Positions 43,600 to 53,216 of a stretch of DNA of 64,000 nt are shown in pieces. The notes beneath the pieces were generated by a model. That model did not search any database. It was given only the letters and a program-made list of their open reading frames with translations, and was not told the DNA's origin. The stretch comes from Trichomonas vaginalis G3 (lineage: Eukaryota; Parabasalia; Trichomonadida; Trichomonadidae), in contig NC_067204.1 of NCBI RefSeq assembly GCF_026262505.1, forward strand, positions 24,831,300-24,895,299. The letters are read 5' to 3'. Numbering within the stretch: the first letter of the stretch is position 1; every line of letters begins with the position of its first letter. The translations under genes and the position numbers were made by a program.

Positions 43600-44695
43600 C
43601 AAGAGGGTAGAAAAGAGGTTAGAAAACAGGTTAGATCTAACCTTCTACCCTAAAATATATTTTTGGGTCCTTTACGCTCATTACGAAGAAGTCATGACAA
43701 AACATTTACGAAGAAGTCATGAAAATTCATGAGGGTAGAAAAGAGGTTAGAAAACAGGTTAGATCTAACCTTCTACCCTAAAATATATTTTTGGGTCCTT
43801 TACGCTCATTACGAAGAAGTCATGACAAAACATTTACGAAGAAGTCATGAAAATTCATGAGGGTAGAAAAGAGGTTAGAAAAGAGGTTAGATCTAACCTT
43901 CTACCCTAAATTATATTTTTGGGTCCTTTACACTCATTACGATGAAGTCATGACAAAACATTTACGATGAAGTCATGAAAATTCAAGAGGGTAGAAAACA
44001 GGTTAGAAAAGAGGTTAGATCTAACCTTCTACCCTAAATTATATTTTTGGGTCCTTTACACTCATTACGATGAAGTCATGACAAAACATTTACGATGAAG
44101 TCATGAAAATTCAAGAGGGTAGAAAACAGGTTAGAAAAGAGGTTAGATCTAACCTTCTACCCTAAATTATATTTTTGGGTCCTTTACACTCATTACGATG
44201 AAGTCATGACAAAACATTTACGATGAAGTCATGAAAATTCAAGAGGGTAGAAAACAGGTTAGAAAAGAGGTTAGATCTAACCTTCTACCCTAAATTATAT
44301 TTTTGGGTCCTTTACACTCATTACGATGAAGTCATGACAAAACATTTACGATGAAGTCATGAAAATTCAAGAGGGTAGAAAACAGGTTAGAAAAGAGGTT
44401 AGATCTAACCTTCTACCCTAAATTATATTTTTGGGTCCTTTACACTCATTACGATGAAGTCATGACAAAACATTTACGATGAAGTCATGAAAATTCAAGA
44501 GGGTAGAAAACAGGTTAGAAAAGAGGTTAGATCTAACCTTCTACCCTAAATTATATTTTTGGGTCCTTTACACTCATTACGATGAAGTCATGACAAAACA
44601 TTTACGATGAAGTCATGAAAATTCAAGAGGGTAGAAAACAGGTTAGAAAAGAGGTTAGATCTAACCTTCTACCCTAAATTATATTTTTGGGTCCG
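43600..44695. repeat. 128-bp tandem array, about 8.5 units
   Basis: Units start at 43,605, 43,733, 43,861 and so on. Each holds GGGTAGAAAAGAGGTTAGA, the perfect palindrome AGGTTAGATCTAACCT, CTTCTACCCTAAA, and CATTACGATGAAGTCATGAC. The orientation is opposite to that of the 40,677 array. The last unit runs into the remnant gene at 44,697. Confidence 0.95.
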
Positions 44696-44696
44696 G

Positions 44697-45025
44697 GAAC
44701 AACTTTCTCTCAATAGGGGCTGTAGCGTACTCTTTGCGTAAGCGGTTCAGACCTTCTTCGAACTCTTGGGCTCTCTTCGATTTGTATTGGAATTGGAATT
44801 GTGGGGCAGGGTTTTGCATAAACATTCAAGGGTTGGGGCAGTAAGGCATAGGCTGAGGAGGGTAGTTCGGGAAGCCTTGTGGTGGGTAGTAACCTTGAGG
44901 TGGAAATTGGTAGTAAATCGGAGGTACTTGCTGGAACTGAGGTTGCTGAGGAGACTGTTGTGGTTCTGCAGCTTTCGGTTCTTCTGGCTTGGGAATGGGC
45001 TCGGTTGGTGGGACGTCGGACATTC
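44697..45025 (-). pseudogene. Pro/Gln-rich relative of the minisatellite-leader gene family, truncated
   Basis: Minus-strand sequence from about 45,023 encodes MSDVPPTEPIPKPEEP, a Pro/Tyr/Gln-rich stretch (PPQGYYPPQGFPNYPPQ), and then RAQEFEEGLNRLRKEY, which matches the middle of the protein at 27,378. It ends where the 128-bp array begins, so the C-terminal part is lost. It is broken. Its own minisatellite lies just upstream at 45,060-45,330. Confidence 0.65.
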
Positions 45026-45059
45026 GTTTGTGGCTTAACCGTCGGACCACAACGATAAA

Positions 45060-45330
45060 AATCTCTGCTACTAGCAGTACTGCTACTGACAGTAGCAGTA
45101 CTTTTACTGACAGTAGCAGTACTTTTTCTGACAGTAGCAGTACTTTTACTGACAGTAGCAGTACTTTATCGTCGAAAACCCTCTCAAATTTTCCTTTTTA
45201 CTGCTCGTAGCAGTACTTTTACTGCTCCTAGCAGTACTGCTACTGACAGTAGCAGTACTTTTTCTGACAGTAGCAGTACTTTTTCTGACAGTAGCAGTAC
45301 TTTTACTGACAGTAGCAGAGATTTTTATCG
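45060..45330. repeat. Minisatellite, CAGTAGCAGTACTTTTACTGA type
   Basis: About ten units of 21 bp, each containing the palindrome-like AGCAGTACT...ACTGACAGT. They are interrupted near 45,165-45,205 by TTTATCGTCGAAAACCCTCTC. They lie directly 5' of the remnant gene (minus strand). Confidence 0.9.
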
Positions 45331-45344
45331 TCCAACCTTACAAA

Positions 45345-45465
45345 TGTAAACTTATATCGTTCTATTTTCTTCACTAGGGTCTAACACCAAAAACCTTAAC
45401 AAATGTAAACTTATATCGTTCTAATTTTCTTCACTAGGGTCTAACACCAAAGTAACCTATGTACA
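45345..45465. repeat. Two-unit direct repeat (about 60 bp each)
   Basis: ACAAATGTAAACTTATATCG...TCACTAGGGTCTAACACCAA occurs twice in tandem. No coding potential. Confidence 0.8.
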
Positions 45466-45496
45466 TGAAATTTCACTGCATAAAAGGAAAAAACCT

Positions 45497-45570
45497 GCGC
45501 GAATCGGGATTTGAACCGAGGTCTTCGACGCCTTTAACGAGGTAGCCCATACCACTGAGCTATGAGCCGC
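45497..45570 (-). tRNA. tRNA-like sequence, degenerate
   Basis: The minus strand shows a tRNA-like D arm (TAGCTCAGTGGTATGGGC, the A-box region) and a T-loop (GGTTCAAATCC, the B-box region) at tRNA spacing. The acceptor ends GCGGCTC and TTCGCGC do not pair well, and no clean anticodon stem was found (CTCGTTA is a candidate loop). It is therefore probably a decayed or highly diverged tRNA carried by element B. It may retain an RNA polymerase III promoter. Confidence 0.5.
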
Positions 45571-45661
45571 TTACATATTCACAAAAATAAATTGTTTTCA
45601 TGAGTTTTCTACGATGTTAGAAAAAATGTTATTTTCTAATATCTTCACATTCAATACTTTT

Positions 45662-46511
45662 TCAGCACTTTCCGTAGTTGTATATGAAAGACAATTCGAG
45701 ATAAAAGTCATAGTACAATGGTATTATATGCTGCACACCGTTTGTTGTGAACCAAACTTGAAAGTCAGAGAAACTGTTACTAGGTGGTTCGTAGAATTTA
45801 GAAGCAAAGTCATAAAAGTCCTTACCGATACAAAGAAAACTGTTGTTGCTTGAACTGAAACTTGCATGACACATAACATTTTGAGGGTCAAACACGTTTC
45901 TCTATAACTGTCAAATCTGTTGGTGGGCGTATAAATTTAAACGGACCGTCAGGTGGTAATGGTTCGTTCTGGTTTAGTAACCGAAGAAATTGTGCCCAAG
46001 AACGTTTGTCTACTTCCCAAAATAAAAACTGTGTATCTCTTGGAGGGTTATTTTCAATCCTTTGAAATGAAACTGTGGAGTTCATCTTGTCATATTCTAG
46101 CTTCAGATAGTATGTTCCATTTAGTAAAGAGTCGTATTTTTCTTGAAATTCCCAGTAGTATTTGTTTATTTGAGTTTGAAAGTCATTTAGAGTCTTCTCA
46201 AGGTTTTCGTCTGAACGAATTGTAAAGATTCTCATTTCATCAAATTTGTCTATTAGACCATTAGAACCTCTATACTGACCATGAAAATATACTGCAAACA
46301 TAAACGCGTTAGTTCTATTTGAAAACAAAACTCTTCTAAATCCTATTGCCTTTGCATCTGAAGGACTTTGAAGCCAACGAATTGGATAGTCAAACCTGTA
46401 AGTACGGGATGAAATTTCTTCATCTGATATAGTCCTACCGGCGTTTGTAAAGATATAGTCTAACGGTTTTGTATCTGCTACTTTTGTTCTTTGTTTTTCA
46501 ACCTGAAACAT
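45662..46511 (-). pseudogene. Probable virion protein of element B, paralog 1
   Basis: The coding region starts at the ATG at 46,511 and ends near 45,662. It has beta-rich stretches (SSRTYRFDYPIRWLQSP, IGFRRVLFSNRTNAFMFAVY) and a C-terminal part with FYEPPSNSFSDFQVWFT. A second gene with the same features lies at 51,577-52,373. No family was recognised; location and size suggest a structural or attachment protein. Broken about once. Confidence 0.5.
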
Positions 46512-46577
46512 TTAATATATGTAAAAATATACTGTTTTAAAAAATGTTTTTACTTCATGCAATTTCATATTTCTCAT

Positions 46578-47297
46578 CTAACAAACATGTTGTCTGACTG
46601 CTTGAGGGTTAGGTTCATGCCATTCGAACTTGACACTTGCAATTCCTTCAATTGCATTCAAAATATCTGAGTCGGAGTCAAACATTTGTTCTCTCTTTGT
46701 AGTCTTGAAAGCGTCAAGAAGTTTTGCAGCTGTTGTGACATTGCCATTTGCATAGTAAATGTGACCATCCAAATCCGTTATGGTCAATCTGAGATTGTGT
46801 CCTTTCTTATTTCCGTCTTGAATGGCAGCAAGTACACCCATGAAGCCTTCTTTGTTCTTTCCTTCGTCAAAGTTTACTGTAAAGGTTCGACCAGATGTAA
46901 TTTGACTTCTAACTTCACGGTACTTTTCATATGCATATCTTGTTCTTTCCATGGGAGCATGTGCATCTTCACCTTTTCCTTTTTTCCTTCTCAAAGGATG
47001 CAATTGTTCGTCATGTTTCCAGTAGAATCTGGCAAAGCCGTCGTGTCCTTCAACTTGAGGTTCACTAACATCGAAAGGCATGTCCATAAGACGTTCTTCT
47101 TCTAACCTCTCTAGTCTGTTTGGATAATTTGCACGTGCTGTTTCCAAATCCATTTCGTAGCGAAGACCAGCCAGTTTGTCATAGACTTTTATGGGTCTTC
47201 CCTTCCTATATTTAAACTTCTTTGAAACTCTCCAGCCATATCTTTGCAACTCTGCTTTTATTCGAGCAGACCTTCTATCCATTCTATGCGGGGGCAT
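46578..47297 (-). CDS. Unknown basic protein (239 aa)
   Basis: The ATG at 47,297 gives a protein with a strongly basic first 60 residues (MPPHRMDRRSARIKAE, KKFKYRKGRPIKVYDK) and a folded-looking C-terminal half (RTFTVNFDEGKNKEGFMGVL, LRLTITDLDGHIYYANGN). It looks whole. The basic start suggests DNA or RNA binding, possibly a core protein of the particle. The 27 bp just beyond its stop codon are identical to the start of the HNH gene at 47,843-47,869, a shared junction. No family is recognised. Confidence 0.6.
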   Translation of the reverse strand: MPPHRMDRRSARIKAELQRYGWRVSKKFKYRKGRPIKVYDKLAGLRYEMDLETARANYPNRLERLEEERLMDMPFDVSEPQVEGHDGFARFYWKHDEQLHPLRRKKGKGEDAHAPMERTRYAYEKYREVRSQITSGRTFTVNFDEGKNKEGFMGVLAAIQDGNKKGHNLRLTITDLDGHIYYANGNVTTAAKLLDAFKTTKREQMFDSDSDILNAIEGIASVKFEWHEPNPQAVRQHVC

Positions 47298-47323
47298 TTT
47301 TATAAAAATAAAAATATACTGTT

Positions 47324-47908
47324 TTAAAATGGTATGCCATATAGCTTCTTGAATTTGTTAAGAAGTATTTGAACGTATTTTCCATCTGTATCTCTAGCGT
47401 TTACATGAGCATAGCCCGTCTTAGTAAAATATACTTGTAATTTTCTATAGTTTACACCGGTATAAAAGTAGAAAGAGTCTTGTTCTTCGCTATAGTAGTA
47501 AAACTCAAACGTATGCTTACCATAGTCTGTAATTTCAATTGCTTCATCTTCTAGTTCGTCGACAAATTCGAATACAATATCTCTAAATTTGCCTATGTTC
47601 TTATTGTTTTCAGAACAAGTGACCCAACGCAAGTTTTCAAGTCTATTGTCGTTTCTTATATGGTTTATATGGTCTACAAAAGGTAAATTGTTAGGGTTCG
47701 GTATAAAATGAGTTGCAATGACAACATGTTTAAAATAGTTTTTTCCACTCATCTTCATAATAGCATATCCGTCATTTCGCTCCCATCCGCTTAAAACTCT
47801 TTTTGTCTTTTTGTTCTGACTTCAAATGACTCACAACAGTGAATTTCATATTTCTCATCTAACAAACAAGTTTCCCAACGGTCTTCTCCAACAAACTCAG
47901 CGTACATT
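47324..47908 (-). pseudogene. HNH homing-type endonuclease
   Basis: The core reads VVIATHFIPNPNNLPFVDHI then NHIRNDNRLENLRWVTCSEN, a classic phage-type HNH_3 motif (the HIN-x-R-x-D-NR-x-x-NLRW signature). Upstream is a start with EFVGEDRWETCLLDEKYEI, like the NUMOD4 DNA-binding module of homing nucleases, and the C-terminal half is Tyr/Phe-rich. Such enzymes nick or cut intron- or intergene-less alleles. The gene is broken about once. Part of its 5' end is duplicated upstream (47,951-48,027). Confidence 0.8.
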
Positions 47909-48050
47909 TCAAATAAAATAAAAAAATATTTTTTAAAAATATTTTGTTTTAAATGGTATGCCATTTCATATTTCTCATCTAACAAACAAGTTTCCCAACG
48001 GTCTTCTCCAACAAACTCAGCGTACATTTCAAATAAAAATAAAAAAATGT
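47843..48050. repeat. Duplicated 5' piece of the HNH gene
   Basis: AATTTCATATTTCTCATC...CAAACTCAGCGTACATTTC and its leader occur at 47,843-47,935 and again at 47,963-48,050. The second is joined to ATGGTATGCCAT, the 3' end of the HNH gene (47,330), so it looks like a tandem duplication of the whole gene followed by a large deletion. Confidence 0.8.
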
Positions 48051-48057
48051 TTTTCCT

Positions 48058-48642
48058 TTACTTTACGTAACCACCCGCTGCCAAAAGTCTTTGACGCCAA
48101 CCCATACCAGCTAATGAAGGTTGGCTTGTTTTAGTAGTTTCCAAACTAAACTTTGGTTTTGGTTTATCTTCAGTTTTTGGCTCACCTTCTTCTATTGGTT
48201 TTTCGTCACTTTTTGGTTCCTCTGACTTTACCTCACTTGCAGGTATTGTGTCGTTAGTATCTTCGTAAATATCATATGCCATCTGTTTTTGTTTTCCTTT
48301 CAACTTTTTGTGTTTGTTGTAAAGTTTAGAATATTTCGACTCTAAGTCAATGAGATGTTCTATAATGAACTGTTTGTCAGTGAAGTAAACTTTTCCATCT
48401 GTTGTCTCGAAAATTCCTTCCGACTTCAATATTTTATTTGTGAGAGTCTGTTTCTTTTTTGAGATACTTGCCGTTCCATTTCTATGAAAAGTGACTTTGT
48501 AGTTAGGGTTTGTATTTCCAGACCTGGCACTTTCTATTATTGAATTTTTTTCTTCATCTGTAAGTTCTTTGACAGGTTTTGACAATGGTTCTGAACTTTT
48601 GTTTGTGGTGTCAAATCTACCGTTTCAACTTCTTCGGTCATT
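48058..48642 (-). pseudogene. Unknown hydrophilic element B protein
   Basis: A coding region of about 175-195 residues. It has a central basic part (VTFHRNGTASISKKKQTL), a helical Lys-rich part and a Pro/Glu/Lys-rich low-complexity part, ending with LAGMGWRQRLLAAGGYVK. The start is probably at 48,642, which shares the leader TTTACTGAGATGAAATGA with the gene at 48,816. Broken about once. No family is recognised. Confidence 0.45.
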
Positions 48643-48660
48643 TCATCTCAGTAAAAAATT

Positions 48661-48816
48661 TTAGTTTGGTTTGTTTTTCAACTGGTTGTTTAGGTTTTTA
48701 AGTCGGTCTAAAACTTCCTGAGGTATAGGAAGAACTTGACAAACACGTGGTTGTGTAACTACTGGAAGTCGACAAATCCATCTTGAGCCCATTTGTCTCA
48801 ATGCTGTATTGTTCAT
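48661..48816 (-). CDS. Small protein (51 aa)
   Basis: The ATG at 48,816 follows the leader TTTACTGAGATGAA used again at 48,642. The product has a Leu/Pro/Val-rich middle and ends basic. It is in line with neighbours on the same strand and is probably part of the same transcription unit. No family is recognised. Confidence 0.5.
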   Translation of the reverse strand: MNNTALRQMGSRWICRLPVVTQPRVCQVLPIPQEVLDRLKNLNNQLKNKPN

Positions 48817-48835
48817 TTCATCTCAGTAAAAAAAT

Positions 48836-49237
48836 TTACATTCCCCACGTTTGAGGCGGTTGCGGTTGGTTGTTGTTTACCCACTGTTGTGCATGGTTAT
48901 ATCCTCTGTTAAAGAATCTTTCACCTTGGTCCATATAGTGCCCTGCTTGGTTATAGTAGTCATTTGCTTTGTTATAGTAGTTTCCTGCTTGTCTGGAAAC
49001 ATTATCCATCCATCCTTGAACTTTTCCTCTTGTTTCAGGATTTGGAATAAGATTTGCTGCATCTCGTGCTACATCCCAACCTTTCTGTACAGTTTGTATA
49101 ATAGGTTGTGCTTTCTCTTTCAGTATACCTAATGTACTCAAAATCTTCCTTCCAATTCCAAATGCACCTCTGGCTAGTGTTCCCACTGCTGGCAAAAATC
49201 TGGATGCAACTCCTGCTAATGCGCCAAATAAACCCAT
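48836..49237 (-). CDS. Amphipathic virion-type protein (133 aa), paralog 1
   Basis: The ATG at 49,237 gives a start of Gly/Ala/Leu/Phe repeats (MGLFGALAGVASRFLPAVGT), a hydrophobic or amphipathic helix of about 45 residues, then a hydrophilic region of Tyr/Asn/Gln repeats. This layout resembles the membrane-lytic N-terminus of adenovirus protein VI, and a PY-like small virion protein is common in Polintons. A short relative (MGFFGRIGNFFRNVGRGIW) lies at 52,415-52,660. It looks whole. It lies head-to-head with the integrase, 16 bp away. Confidence 0.6.
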   Translation of the reverse strand: MGLFGALAGVASRFLPAVGTLARGAFGIGRKILSTLGILKEKAQPIIQTVQKGWDVARDAANLIPNPETRGKVQGWMDNVSRQAGNYYNKANDYYNQAGHYMDQGERFFNRGYNHAQQWVNNNQPQPPQTWGM

Positions 49238-49253
49238 TTCTTATAGGATAAAA
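49238..49253. promoter_or_regulatory. Very short divergent promoter region
   Basis: Only 16 bp separate the ATG of the amphipathic protein (minus) and that of the integrase (plus). Core promoter elements must lie inside one or both coding regions or be minimal. Confidence 0.4.
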
Positions 49254-50214
49254 ATGACGAATTCAAACAAGGACCCCTATGTTTCTAAGGCAACAAAGAA
49301 AGCACTCATGGTAAAAATCTTTAGTTCAACACCAAATGCTTGGTTTATGGATATCTTGGAAAACATTCCAAGGTATAGAGAAGATGGACCACCATACTGG
49401 CTAATATTTGTCGGTCAAAACACAAGATACTGTGAAGCCATACCATTACAGTCCAAAAATATTTTAGATGTGAAAACTGCTTTGACAATATTCGTTGACA
49501 AATACCATCCAACAAAACTGACATCTGACTGTGAAAGTTCTTTCAAATCAGACGATATTAAAAACTATCTGCGTTCAAAAAATGTAAACCAATATTTCAT
49601 TGTCGACCAAAACCATTCTGCTCTTGGTGTCATTGACAGTTGTATAAAAATCTTAAGAGACTTAAACCAACCACAAGGTGGTGAGGTAGATGAAATGTCA
49701 TATGACGACAAGTATAGACACTTCTCCATGGCAAAGATGAGACAAGTTTTAAATATTTACAATAACCGTAAACAAAAAGGTTTGGGAAACCACTCCCCCG
49801 AAGAAATGAAAAAACAACCCCGACTTAGAGAAAGACTATATATTTAATAGTTTAGTCAAAAGAGACAAACAAGAAAGAATGCCGGGCTTCAAACTTCAGA
49901 AAGGTGACAAAGTAAAAATAGAAATACCTAAACGCGACCCATATGAAAATACTATTGACTATGACAACAATGGGAACTCGACAGGTACTCACATTCGTGT
50001 TCGTAAAAATAGAAGAAAGTATACAAGAGAATATTATGAAGTTTTAGGCAAACATGGCAAAATGTACAGACTGCAAGCAGAAGATAAAACTACTATTGTC
50101 AGACCTCGTTTCAAACTTGTCAAAGTTCAAGGTGGTATACTTTCAAAGACAGTTCCTAACAAATATAAGACAACTCCTGACGAATATGCTAAAGAAGTTG
50201 AAAATGACGACTAA
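49254..50214 (+). pseudogene. Retroviral-type integrase of element B
   Basis: The region begins with the ATG at 49,254 and includes an rve core: AWFMDILENIPRYRED (first Asp), a central WLIFVGQNTRYCEAIPLQSK strand pair, TKLTSDCESSFKSDDI (second Asp) and HSALGVIDSCIKILRDLNQP at the third acidic position (Asp, as in element A), then a YNNRKQKGLGNHSPEEM segment typical of integrases. An SH3-like C-terminal part follows (LQKGDKVKIEIPKRDPYEN). It should insert element DNA and produce the flanking duplication. Broken about once. It is placed near the right end as in other Polintons. Confidence 0.88.
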
Positions 50215-50216
50215 GC

Positions 50217-51560
50217 AATTCTATACCATGCGTAAACTGTCATGTAAGGTGGCATGTAGTCTTTACTTTGTCCGTTGTTTGCGTATACCCTGAAACGCGA
50301 TGTATATGGTTTCCTCCTCCCTCAGTGTTACTCCAGTAACAATCTATAGCAAACTTAACGTTGTCTTTAACATCATATCCTTTACCTTTTGTCATTGATG
50401 ACCAATCCCAATATCTATGACTATGCCAACCTGCGTTAGTTGTACTTAAATCTATGTAGTGACTGTGCGCAGGTAAATTTGCACCTGAAATCGTTTACTT
50501 CCACCTGTTTCCTTTGAGAGTTTGCACAATACAAAAAACCTGTCGACTATTTGAGTCCAAGTTCCAAAACCAAGTACTACTTCTGGTCTGGTAGAGTTCA
50601 TTGACGTGTAAATAGAACCTATAGGATATACTGTTTGAAGTATTTCTGTCTTTAACGTTTGAAGCTCTGTTTTGTCAGCTTTTTTATCTAACTCATCGTT
50701 AACATATGTTTTGTCAGCTTTTTTATCTAACTCATCGTTAACATATGTTTTGTCAGCTTTTTTATCATATAAATCTTGAGCAGTGAATTTAACTTTGTTT
50801 TTCATCCTCCATGACATAGACATTTCTACATCTAGTGTATTTCATCGTCGTTATGTCATCCTCCGATGTTAAACCTTGTGGAAAGTTAGGAGGTTTCCAA
50901 TACAATGCATCCCCACCAGTTCCATCAGGTTCTTCAACCGTTCCTGCAATATTTTCTATACGAACAGTTGCGAAGAAATCGTGTGTATGGTTCTTATCTG
51001 CCTTCTTTTCAAGGCTAACGTTTAAGTCTGTTATTTCAGAAGATGTATGTGTATGTCCAATGTCACTTTTCCTGTTTAAGGTTTCTTGTAAGTTTGCAAT
51101 ATTTGCAATGGTATGTGTATGAGTCTTTTTAGAATATTCTTTGTCAGCTCTTGTCACTTCACTTGACATTTTATTGTCAAATATGTTTTGTCTGCTAGTT
51201 CAGGATGAGTATGTTCTTTCGTTGCATAAGCTTTGTTAGCTCTTTCTTCTTCTTTTGCTATTGCATCGTCTACATATTCTTTGTCAGCTTTGTTGCCAAC
51301 ATCTGCTTTCAAAGAAGTTCATTTATAGGTTTCTCGTTTAAAGTTCCTTTTGTTTGGATTTATACAGACAGTATGGTTCTTATTGTCTTGAAACAGAAAC
51401 TCATCTGTCATTGGGTTTATCGTCAGTTTTAAGTTTCCTTCTTTCAATGACTCAGATATCTTAGAATAGTTTGAAAAGTTTGTTGTGTTCTTATTTAGAG
51501 CTTGCAAATGAGTTGTCGGTTGTGTTGTATTTCTCTCATAGACGCTGTTTCTTTCGACAT
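50217..51560 (-). pseudogene. Fibre with tail-collar-like tip, element B
   Basis: Related to the element A fibre: repeated KKADKTYVNDELDKKADK units, a KNHTHDFF-type spacer and the tip VYPIGSIYTSMNSTRPEVVL. The shaft is longer in parts (several KADKEYS/HTHT units). It is broken in several places. It is convergent with the integrase. Confidence 0.8.
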
Positions 51561-51576
51561 TTTTATTCTAGATAAA

Positions 51577-52373
51577 ATATGCTTTCAATAGAAAAGAAAA
51601 TTCAAGAGTTGCTACAACTAAACCATTAGATGAACTTTTTACTAACGTAGGTCAAAGTTTGAGACAGAGACCGTAAAGCATGAAGGCTATCGTTTTGACT
51701 ACCCATTGAGATGGTTAAGAGGACCCATCCGTCACAAAAGCTATTGGGCTTTCGTAGAATGAAATTCATTTCAAAGCCATACATGGTTTCCATTTACGGT
51801 CGCTTTTGAAATTCGATACTATAACAAAGAAAACATACGTATGAGAAATTTGAACAGGGAAAACTTTTACAAGTGAATTTGCTTGTAAACTTAGAAACAA
51901 CTCTTCAAGCTTTTCAAGAAAAATAAACGATATCTATCTCGAATATGCAAAACAGTACAACATTGACGAAGGAGAGTACCATCTCGATATTATATATGAC
52001 AGGAAAATGCAACTGTTAAAATCGATAGAATAGAAGACTTGGAGAAAACGTTTATATTTCTACAAAATATAACAACTTGGCATGGTATAGATTTTTGAGG
52101 ATGTTAAATCAGCCTGCAGAATATCCAGTACACCCGAACTTTTATGAAGTCGAAAACCCTAATGGAACATATGAAAATGTTTTCGACTCAGATGCTATTA
52201 TAGTTCATGCTTCATTTTCTGGCGCACAAAATCTTTTTTTATGCTTGGCAAATGACTTTTACGAAAAACCTACAAAGCTATATGAACCACCGAGTGGAAG
52301 TATTTCAGACTTTCAAGTATGGTTTACAGATGGAAGAAAGAGAATAGTTCCATATACCATGCGTTTTACTTAG
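51577..52373 (+). pseudogene. Probable virion protein of element B, paralog 2
   Basis: Second member of the pair with 45,662-46,511, on the opposite strand. Shared features include a YRFDYPLRWLRGP-type segment and YEPPSGSISDFQVWFT near the end. The two have clearly diverged, so the duplication is older than the present insertion. Broken in several places. Confidence 0.5.
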
Positions 52374-52414
52374 AACTTAGTCTCATATACAACTACTATC
52401 GAACGGTAAAAATA

Positions 52415-52660
52415 TAATTTTAATACGGTTGAGGGTTGGATTTGGTTGCCAACTTGACTGTGGTGCAGGTTCAGCTGTTGTATAACAGGAGCTTGTTCTT
52501 CTGGTTCAGGGTTTTAGGTATAATACCAACGAACTGACCTACTCTTTTACCAATATTTTTGACTCCGTTCCAAATTCCTCTTCCTACGGTTTTATTCCAT
52601 TCCATATACCTCTTCCAACATTTCGAAAGAAGTTTCCTATTCTTCCAAAGAAACCCATTT
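52415..52660 (-). pseudogene. Amphipathic small virion-type protein, paralog 2
   Basis: Minus-strand start MGFFGRIGNFFRNVGRGIWN, with Gly/Phe/Trp and Arg repeating in an amphipathic helix pattern, then a Pro/Gln end. A shorter relative of the protein at 48,836. Broken about once. Confidence 0.45.
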
Positions 52661-52676
52661 TACTATATGTAAAAAT

Positions 52677-53038
52677 CTAATGTCCACCTAGTCTCTTACG
52701 TTTCCTTCTGAGTTCCATAGCATTCTTTAACTGGAGCTCATACATTCTTATTTCTCCTCTGGTAAAAACATATTCTGGGTCAACTCCTGTGTTCGCGTTC
52801 ATCTGCATAGAGTTGTTTATATCCCACTTCAGGTTTGTATAAAACTCTTTCCATCTCATATTTGCATACCATGTGGTAAGCCTAACGCAGCGTCATTTGA
52901 CATGGCAGTTTGCATTTGTACATCTGTGGCACTTGACCATAGTTTGCCATTGCAGTTTGTATTCTAACTTCATTTGGAATATTCTCTGGGTTTGGTTGTC
53001 CAGGTTGCTGTGCATTCGCTAAGTTCTGTGCGTCCATT
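52677..53038 (-). pseudogene. Small unknown hydrophilic element B protein
   Basis: The coding region from about 53,038 begins MDAQNLANAQQPGQPNPENI and ends with a basic helical part (YELQLKNAMELRRKRKRLGG). It may be a small DNA-binding or core protein. Its start overlaps the end of the gene at 53,191. Broken about once. Confidence 0.4.
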
Positions 53039-53191
53039 TAATATTAGATAAAAATATCTCTTACGAGTACATATACTGAACATTTGCAGCATTGGTTCAT
53101 CTTCATATTCTCTGTACTTTTCTGCCACGTCAAATAAATAAATGACACAATGGAAAAAACCTAAAACAAGTAGTCCTATTTCAAACCACAT
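52970..53191 (-). CDS. Small membrane protein (73 aa)
   Basis: The ATG at 53,191 gives one hydrophobic segment near the N-terminus (GLLVLGFFHCVIYLF, residues 6-20) and a hydrophilic remainder with a Glu/Asp-rich linker. A one-pass membrane protein is likely. It is the last gene before the right subterminal repeats. Its 3' end overlaps the start of the next gene by about 70 bp in another frame, so the end is uncertain. Confidence 0.45.
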   Translation of the reverse strand: MWFEIGLLVLGFFHCVIYLFDVAEKYREYEDEPMLQMFSICTRKRYFYLILNGRTELSECTATWTTKPREYSK

Positions 53192-53216
53192 TTACTTACT
53201 AGTAAAATTTCTTTGT

